Part shown: piece after piece, positions 52,201-61,200 of the stretch
How positions within the stretch are numbered: the first letter of the stretch is position 1
Layout of the letters: each line of letters starts with the position of its first letter
From: Euglena gracilis
Taxonomy: Eukaryota > Euglenida > Euglenophyceae > Euglenales
Length of the DNA: 64,000 nucleotides
Direction: 5' to 3'
Assembly (NCBI GenBank): GCA_039621445.1
Contig: CP154957.1
Coordinates: 13,570,947 to 13,634,946, forward strand
Position numbers and translations under genes: made by a program
The notes under the pieces: generated by a model
Seen by the model: only the letters and a program-made list of their open reading frames with translations
Database searches by the model: none
Told to the model about the DNA's origin: nothing

Positions 52201-55200
52201 CGGCGTCTCAAACGCTGGTTTAAGGGATGTAAAGCTGAGGGGTGGGAGAAAGCGAAAACAAAGCAAAACCAATGCAAATACCCAAGGAAATTCCTTTCGA
52301 AAAACTTTCTGAACCAAGCTACTCTTTGAAATTTCTTTGACATGAAAAAAACATTCCATTGAGCTGCGGAGAACGCACGAGGCACCAAAAACTCGCATTA
52401 TGCAATGGGAACCCTTTGAAACGGCACGGAAAAAATTGGCAGGATTTTCAAAAAAGGCCGTTAAAATTTGGCAGGATTCCAAAGAAATCAAAAGTGCAAA
52501 ACTGTTTGTTTGTTTCAAAAACTGCCAAATATGCAAAAAAAAAAAACGATGATTTGGCCCCAAATTTGCCCTGGCAATCCCTGTTCCAACCCATTTACGC
52601 CCATTTTTGTACCTCCGAAGCGAAAAAAACTGTTGCTGTCCAACCGCCCTTTGGGTGGCTTGAAATAAGTAAAACCCATTGATGGGGGGAGGGGGTCCGG
52701 GGCTGGTAAAAAGGCTGGCTGGCTGGATCCTTCCCTCCGGTAAGGTTGGTCGATTAATTGAAATCGGGGGTACCGAGCGATTAATGCCGATTAATTGGGG
52801 TGTGGCAAACAAACAATTACCGAACGATTAATGGAGGCCTGTGTTTCTTTACCCGTACATCAGGGGGGTGGAAAATATGCACTGTGCAGTTTTTGCAGCT
52901 TTTTGCAGTTTTCACGTTTTGGGTTTTTTGCAGTTTTTTGCAGTTTTTTTTGCAGTTTTTTTTTGCAGTTTTTTTCTGAAAAAACTGCACACGTGCAGTT
53001 TTTTGCAGTTTTTTTTTAATCCAGTTTTTGAGGAAACCTAAGATGTTTATTTTTGGTGCTTGTTGTTTTGGTGACAAGTCCACAAAGTTTCCACCCCAAT
53101 ACCTGATTTGTATGCTTTCTGGAAAGATATAATCAAGCCACAGCATTCCCAGACATGCATATTTTTTTGTGCATGTGCCTTGCTCTGGCCCCCTCTGATG
53201 CAATTGACATCTGCATTCAGTCGGCTCTTGCCTCTTGGTGCTTTGTATTTTTTTCCTCCACAGCTCTTGTTTTTTGCTGTGTCTGTCCGAAAGAAGGCCG
53301 CGGAGGAGACGCTGGTCCAAATGCCAACCAGGTTTCTTTGTCCACGTTTTTTTTTTTTTGCCGAAGGAGCCTGCTCCCAGCCGCTGAAGTGCTGACGCGT
53401 ACATGCATCTTTTTTTTTGATTTTCTGTCTTTTTTTAACAATATTAGAGAGATGCATGCCCATAACAGGTGCGCGACCGCCGGCAGGAGATGGAGCAGGG
53501 ATCCTCACACGTCCTGAAAAGGAAATTCACGGAAATTCACGGAGGATCACGGAAATGGGCGGAAGGCCATTTTCACGGAAATCACGGAAAATCACGGAAA
53601 TTCACGGATGAGGAGGAGGGTTCGGAAAAATTTTTGGGTCTTTTTTGAATGCGTTTTTTTTTGTGCAGACACATTTTGATGGATGCGTTGCTTATTCTCT
53701 GCTTTTCCAAACAAACAATGTCGTCCAATTCATTTTTTATAATTTTTCTTCCTAGCCAGGACACCCCACTGAAGCAGTTGGATTTTCGGGAGTCGGTGAA
53801 GAAGGAAAACCTCACCCAGGCAATCACAGATGATTTTGTGGCCGTTTTCCTCCATTCTGGTCTCCTGGTCACAAAATTGAACCTCGCAAGCATTAGAGGT
53901 GTTCTCCAAAAAATACACACAAGTTGAGGGCGTCTGGGTTTTATGACTTTCCATCTTCCCGCCCAGGCTGCATGCGGAAGGGTCAATCGCTATATCGGTC
54001 TGCTGACAGGGTTTTGGCAACCCATTTAGGGGCAATCAAGAAAAAAATTCAAGGACAAAAGGTTGTTTTTTCCCCTCCTGTACGTTTTTTATTTTCAAAA
54101 ACAGGTGTGAATAGGAACTTGGGGATCTCCAGGACTGTATTATGGAGAAACAATCTGCTGCCACAACCGTCAAAATATGGCTCCAGTGCAGAATGGAATG
54201 TGGCCTTTGACCTTTTCCGGAAACAGGAAATTCACGGAAATTCACGGAAAATCACGGAAAATCACGGAAAATCACGGATACATTTTGGCCTCGGCCAGCA
54301 CGGACGTGTGAGGATCCCTGGATGGAGAAGAAGCGGTGGCAGTGCAATCCCGCTTTGTCAATCACTTTTGATCCCGAAGGGGATGACCCAATGCCGAGGT
54401 CTCAGAAGATTGTCACACGCCCTCACAAGGCAAGGGTACAGACTTGGAAGAGGTCAAGCACAATGCTAATCACTTTTGTTTGTGGGGTGTGTGCTGTTGA
54501 GTGGCGGAGAGGAAGGAAAACAGCTTGGCAATGCTGCAGTTCCACATCTGCCACGACCTCTTCCCGGACCAGATGGTGGGCCCAATCCCTGCCATTCCTT
54601 CTCTGTGGTTCATGGCATTTGTGTTGGAGATTTGTAACAAATTAGCAAGGCCTCAACCACACCGCATTCCTGATGCAGCTGCTGAAGGATCTCCACCTTC
54701 CCATGGAGACGATAAGGGATTGGGTTGCGCTTCTCCCACTCACATCGTGACATTCAATTTAGGATGATTTAGACCCAATTTGGTGCAGGAAACTGGTGTG
54801 AACCGGCATCCAAACAAATGATTTGCATTCCAATGCATGAAAAATCATGTACAATGTACCTTGATTGACTGCTTCCATTTTTGTCGTCATCAATTCCAAA
54901 GTTGTGCAAAGAAAATTTTGGTGAATTGGGGCCTGCTCATGTGGTTGCAATTTACGTTATTTCAGCTTGTTTACGTCATTTTTTGTTGAAGTGCAGTTTT
55001 TTTGCAGTTTTTTTGCAGTTTTTTGCAGTGCAGTTTTTGACCGGCCCTTGTGCAGTTTCTCCACCCCCCTGCCGTACATGCTAAATTCACCAGATTTAGG
55101 ATACTGTGACAGTCTCGCGAATTCGCGATCTTTGGCACGCTGGCGCCAAACGGATTCCAGGCAAATCAACATGCAACCTTTGTCCCTACTGTGCCCAGAG

Positions 55201-58200
55201 AACATAGGAAATCACTGAATGTCATTTCTTATTGACAGAAGTTTCAAAATTATCGCCGAAACAGGTTTTCTTGCAATGCTTTCCATGTTGTCTGAAGGAA
55301 AACCATTAATCGACGATTAATCAACCCCTGGCCGAAATGAGCGATTAATCGAGAGGTCGCGAACGATTGATCGAAAAAACGATTAATCGAACCATCCTTA
55401 CCTCCGGGGATGGGTCAAATTTCTTGCAATGCCCTGGTCTGGCCCCCAGACCTACCGGGGGGGGGGGATTGGAGGCCGAAAAAATTGATTGGGAAAAAAT
55501 TGGCGTACAGAAATCCTGCCAAATTTTAACAGCCTTTTTTGAAAATCCTGCCAATTTTTTCCGGGCCGTTTCAAAGGGTTCCCATTGCATAATGCGAGTT
55601 TTTGGTGCCTTGGTCAATTATGGGGGGTATCTGCACCTCCAGTAAATAAATCAGGCTTTGTTTTTTTCTGTGTCGCGTTGCATCCCCCTCAATGAATACT
55701 GCGTTTTTGAGAAAGAAATTGTTCATTTCAAATCCCGAGGGCAGAGGTTCAGGAACTGAAAATTAGAGGGTTTCGTGTTTGACTTTTTGTGCCGTGTTTT
55801 CATTCTCATGTTTTCGTTGTGGTTTACTGCAGGTGGCAATGATCCAGGACGATTTCCCTCGCACACCATCACCAGTGTATGGAAAGGAAGTCTTATCTCA
55901 TGCTGCTACCCAGGCCTGGTCGTGTTTGATGATGAAAGAATCTGATTTATTTGGGTCAACCGATTAATTAGCTGGGCCCTTCGGTTAACTGATAAACCGA
56001 TATCTGAAAAATTTGAAATTTTTCACACAATTAGGAATAACTTCGGGTCAAATTAGGATTTTAGCCCGAATTGGGGACCATGAACCCTGAATTTGGCATT
56101 TTAAGCGTCGAAATTAACTGTCGGCACCCTCCCTTGGCTGGTCGATTAACTGGGGGGGATTGACTGACTGTTGGTGAACCAAACAACCCTGCCCTTATCA
56201 CAAATATTTGCATCGCAATCCCCAAATAATGACGTAGCTTCTATTTCCACGGACCACAGCGGTTGTCCAGGCCTGCTCTGCCCTCGCAGCTGCCAACCAG
56301 GCGGCTGCTTTGTCCCTGGACCTGGGTCCACACATCCCCAATGATCAGATGCAGCATTTGAACCAAGCTATGCAGGCGCTGAATTTCCAGCACGTACCCC
56401 CTCCCCAGCATGGGCAGCATATGGCCCCTCTGACTCAAGCCCAACAACCGCAACATCTGAGCAACCAGGTGAGCCCAAATTCATCGTTATTTTCTCCGAT
56501 TTCTTGCATCTCCGGCAGAACCTAATTTCAAGGAATCTTGTCAAACTTTCGTGATTTGTCAGAACTTTCCAGACATCTGGTCAAGTTTTGGAGTTTGTAA
56601 ATTTTTTTCCTTGACGTCGGACAATGGCATTAATTTCCGCTTCTTCTTTGTTGGACGCATTCTCTGGCTGGCCCTATAACCTCTGAATGCTGTATATTCC
56701 ATTTTTTTCTTGAGTAGGTCATGACCCAAAGGGGGATGGCACCTTCCCACTGAAAACGGGGCATTTTTTCACGAAAAAGCTGGCACCAAAGACCGTAAAA
56801 TAACTTTTTCTGGGTGTTGAGATGGCGAATTTTGATACAGATGCATTTCGACGCCTCATGGACAATCCACCCCACCAAGTTCCAGAGCCTAGCCCTTCAG
56901 GGTTCTGTAGTGAGCTGTAGTAGTGGTTCTGTAGCTGTGTAGTACAAACGCCTCAGGGTCAGTAGTGAGCTGTTTATTTTTCCAACCCGGTCCAAAATCC
57001 TTGTTTTCCAAATTTTTGGCTTTTTTGTGTGCGGAGCACTTTTGAGGACCCATAACTTGGGATGGAGGGGGAATTGAGGAAAATGAGCAGATGGAAGCTA
57101 CAAAATGCCATATGACCAGGACCTGAACACAGTACACTGCCGAAGTTAGGGCTGCCACAAATACTAAAGAAAAATACGCCAGATGGGGGGGGGGTATGTT
57201 GTTGTGTTGGCAACCTGTAGCCAAGGGTTTCTGAAAGATGCCACTCACTCCCTGGCTGAGTTGATGCTGTTGCGATTACTCTCAACATAAAAAAATTGAT
57301 TCCTGGCATCTTTGAACCATCGCCTATCCACCCAACTCATCAAAAAATGTGTTTTTCGACTTTTATTCTTATTTTTTTAACCCTGTTCAAATCCCAGTCC
57401 GGCCCTTTGACCCAAAGGGGAGGGGCGGTCCTTAAAGAAAGGTCTTTAAGAGAATTAGAAGAAAAAAAAACTTTCCTGTCTTGTCTTTTAGGACCGCTTT
57501 GCAGTTTTGTCAAAATTTTTGGACGGGTTTGTCAGTTTTTTTTTATGACAAAATGGACCAAACTTTTCAGACATTCTGTCAAAATTTTCAGATTGTTAAT
57601 TTTATTCAGACGTTATTTCTTTAAGGACTGCCCTGCAAAACTGCCGAAGAATCCTGACCAGTGTCCCAAAATTCAGGCTGCTGGGGACAGTGATGTTGTG
57701 TCAAAATGCAAAATAAAACAGAACACCAAAAAGGACATTTTGAGAAGCAATCCCCCTGTCAATGCTGGCAGAGGGGGCAATGATTTTACCATTTGGGGCA
57801 AATTTCGGTCTTTTTTGGGGCAAAAAAGCCAAAAAAAATCATCGTTTCCCCTCAGTCAGCATTGACACGTTGTATTATTTCCGCTGTTGGTGCCGTTCTC
57901 ATTTGGCATTGCTCCAAGATTATTGGTCATATTCTCTGTCACATCCGTATGCACTATACCGATGGTGTTGCTTTGGAAAATTTGAATCCCGGGGGGGGGG
58001 GGTTCCAGCCAGCCGGCAACTTATTTTCCAGCCAGCAGCCTTTTTTCTGCCTGACCCCCCCCATTAACGGGTCATTTATTTTGCATGCATCAGTTATTTA
58101 TTTATTTTGCAACCCCCCAAAGGGCGGCTGGACAGTAACATTTTTTTTTTGCTTTCGGAGGTGCAAAAATGGGCAAAATGGGGCGGATTTGGGATGGCCA

Positions 58201-61200
58201 GGACAATTTTTTGATCAAAAAAAGAACCGAATAGCCTGGGCGTTGCTTAAATACCCTCGGGGACGGTCCAACTCAGAGGCTGGAAAAAAGATGCTGGCTG
58301 ACCCCACCATCGGGGTCTGAGGCCGCAACTTGGCCCGACCCAGGGTGGTTTCGGTGCCAAAAAATTGAATTTGCCAAAATTTGCAAAAACTTCCGTTTAT
58401 GCAAAAGTTATATCTTTTCTGATGGGTTATTATTTATTATATACATTGGTATATAGTACATATAATAGGATTATATACATTATTAAGAATTATACATTGA
58501 ACAATAATTATATATAACACGTATTATACATTAATATATTCACATTGGTAAACGTCAGGGGTGGGGTTTCCAGCAGGTGCAGGTTCGAGCGTGCAACCCC
58601 TACAATGCTAACACCAATACACCCCCCCCCCAGCTCTTTTTCCTGGGCAATGTTGGCCTCAACAATCTGAGAGGAGGCATGAAGCCACCCAACTAAACGA
58701 GGGGAGGGGCAATTTGGGGGGGGAGGGGCAACTTGACTCGGTATGGGGAATGATGTGTTGTCTGCAGATGGGTCCAACTTCGCCGAAAACTGCCAAATAT
58801 CCCATTTTCCATTGCCCATTTTCCTGTGGAATTGTCATGGAACGTGCTGGGATAGCGGAGTTTTTTTTTGCCTGTATGGACCACACCGTTGCCTTGCCTG
58901 GGCTGGAGTTGGATTGCTGTGTGGAAGCGGTCAGAAATTCAGATTTTTCCCCACCGGGTCTCCGCTTTGCATGGTTTTGTTGTGTTGGGCAGGGCCACAG
59001 CACTGTGCACAGCCACTGGGTTGGCAGCACATCGCATACATTTTCACACACACACATTTCTTCTTTTGTCCGTATTTTTCTCTTTTGCCGCAGGTCTCAT
59101 CAATGCCGTACGGCCATCCGGCACCAAAGCTGAATGTCCCGCAGCCCGTTCCTGGGCAACAACCTGGCTGGGCACCTCAAATGCAGCCTATTCCAAGTAC
59201 ACAGGGCATGATGCAACCCAACATGCAGCAGGTGTCTGTTGGGGCACAGGTGTGGCCTCACGTTTATGATCTCATCTGAAGCCCATGAAATACCCCCCCA
59301 TGTCCAATGAACGCCCTTGCCCAATGCACAGGGGGTGTCCGGACCATCGAGATTGTCACCATATTCTTCATGTGCGCAACGAGCGATCCCCCATGCCCAA
59401 TGAACGTCCCTGTCCAGACCGTCCAGATTGTCATTTTAGTGTTCACTGGGGGAAGGGTTTGGGGGGGGGGTAAATATCTTTGTGTTTTTGCATTCATTTT
59501 CTTAATTTGCAGTTTTTCACCTCTTTGAGTTCTTTGGAAGGAAATGATGATTTTTGCAGTGTCGGGTTTTTGGATTGTCCCAGAAAATTACACGCCAAGT
59601 GCACCATTTTTTTTTGCATTTTTCATAACAATTTTCTGCTTTTTGCTGGCCACATTTTGCAGCCGTTTAACTGGCCTGGGAAAGCAAGTGTATCTGCACA
59701 CAATGCACCCAAAATACATTGTATATTGGTCTACAACGGTCAAAAATGGTGTTTTGGGGGGGTTTGCAGTGTTTCCCCTCAAATAGGTTGGGTTTTTTTT
59801 TTGCCAATTTGCAGGTATTTTCTTCCAGCTGGCTGGCTGGCTGGACCTCCTTGGGGGGGGTCTGGGGCTGGACCTAGGGGGGGGGGGAGGCTTGTGAATG
59901 GGCTCTGTGCTGGATATTTTGGTATTTTCCAGGAAACACCCTTGGATGGCCCGGGTTTTTGGGAGGTTCCCCTCCTTCCTGTGGGTCCCATTCAGGCTTC
60001 TTTCTAAGTCAGAAGACCCACCCTGGGGGGGTGGAGCCGGAGACCCGGGTGTGGGTTTTGGCGCAAAGCGCCGAAAATTTTTTGGGAAATTCCCTCAGAC
60101 GGCCCGATTTTGGGGGGGGGGGTCCCGCGCCAGGCTGGGTGCGTTGGGGGGATCCCCTAGGGGGGGGGTCTAAAAAGGAAGCCCACTCCCATGCTGGGCT
60201 GGGTTGGGTGGGACCCCAGGGGGCACAGGGTCACTGAACCATACATGCTGTTCATTTTCACATGTGATATGCATATGCAGATATATACATAAGAAGCAGT
60301 GCATATATGGAAATATACACACACATACGTGTTTATAGAGATATAAAAATTAATACATATACATCATATGCAGATGAGCATAGTACATGAATATGTGTGT
60401 GTAAGTGATGATAGATGACATCTTGACCCCCCCCCCCGAATAGAAGACCCCCCTGGGGCTTCTAGATCGAAACCGGGGGGGGGTTCTATTCGGGGTGGGT
60501 TTTTCCTTTTTCATGTGTCCATTTTTATGTGAAGAGGGGGCTTGTATTTGGAACAATCGTCAAAACCGAAGGGGTGGGTTCTATTGGGGGGGGGGGCATT
60601 ATTCGGGGAGGGGGCTTCTGTTCAGGAGGGTTACACGCTACCAAACGGAAATCTCCTCATCAGTTTGATTTTTTTTTTGCAGTCCAACCAGTATTACCAA
60701 CATCAGCAGCCACCATCGTATCCGCCGCACATAATGCAAGGCTACGGAGCGATGCAAATGCCTTTTGGAGAGGCAGAGCAGCCGCAACCCTCTGGGTATT
60801 ACCTTGGTGGATTTGATCAACATCAACAGCACCTGCACATGCACCAGCGACAGCAGCAGTGCTTCATTTGTTTGAAGTCTCATACATTATTCAACATTTC
60901 TCAATTTGTATGTGAAGGGACCCGGCTGATCCCCCCCTCCCCGTTGCCCCCCCCAAGGTTGGGCATCAACCAAGCCAGGTCGGCATCACACTAATTGCAT
61001 CACAGCTTTGGACACGAGAAGCATTGCTGCTCTCGCAGCGCCAGCACCAGCCAATGCCAGTCCATCAGCACCAGCAGCACACCCACCCGCACCAGCACCA
61101 ACACCTTCAGGGATCCCCGATGGACAAGCCCAAGAAGGGCGGTCGGAGGGACAGAGGGCACGATGATTCCCAGGCTTTTCCTAATCTCCGGAGGCGGCCA

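Larger units (their letters stand above)
52382..55612. mobile_element. Large nested inverted-repeat structure in intron 3
   Basis: Outer arms of about 95 bp (52382-52480 and 55515-55612) are reverse complements: ACTCGCATTATGCAATGGGA, ACCCTTTGAAACGGC, AAAAATTGGCAGGATTTTC. Inside them is a second inverted pair with GGTAAGGTTGGTCGATTAAT / AATCGAACCATCCTTACC near 52742 and 55400 and ATTAATCG repeats. Inside that is the CAGGG element at 52861-55071. No target duplication was found for the outer layers. Confidence 0.65.
49974..55832 (+). other. Pumilio intron 3 (5.9 kb), packed with nested elements
   Basis: Holds a coding-like stretch of unknown origin at 50998-51195 ([18 protein letters not shown]...[14 protein letters not shown]), CCGGCG palindromes at 51196-51350 and 52090-52225, a 48-bp tandem array (51410-51870) and a large nested inverted structure (52382-55612). 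Ends in TTGTGGTTTACTGCAG. Confidence 0.6.

Noticed and set aside
54501-54767. Additional Pumilio exon at 54.5 kb
   Set aside because: The frame looks protein-like but lies inside a CAGGG element with an exact 8-bp duplication, and its sequence does not fit between QKGL and [12 protein letters not shown], which join well directly.
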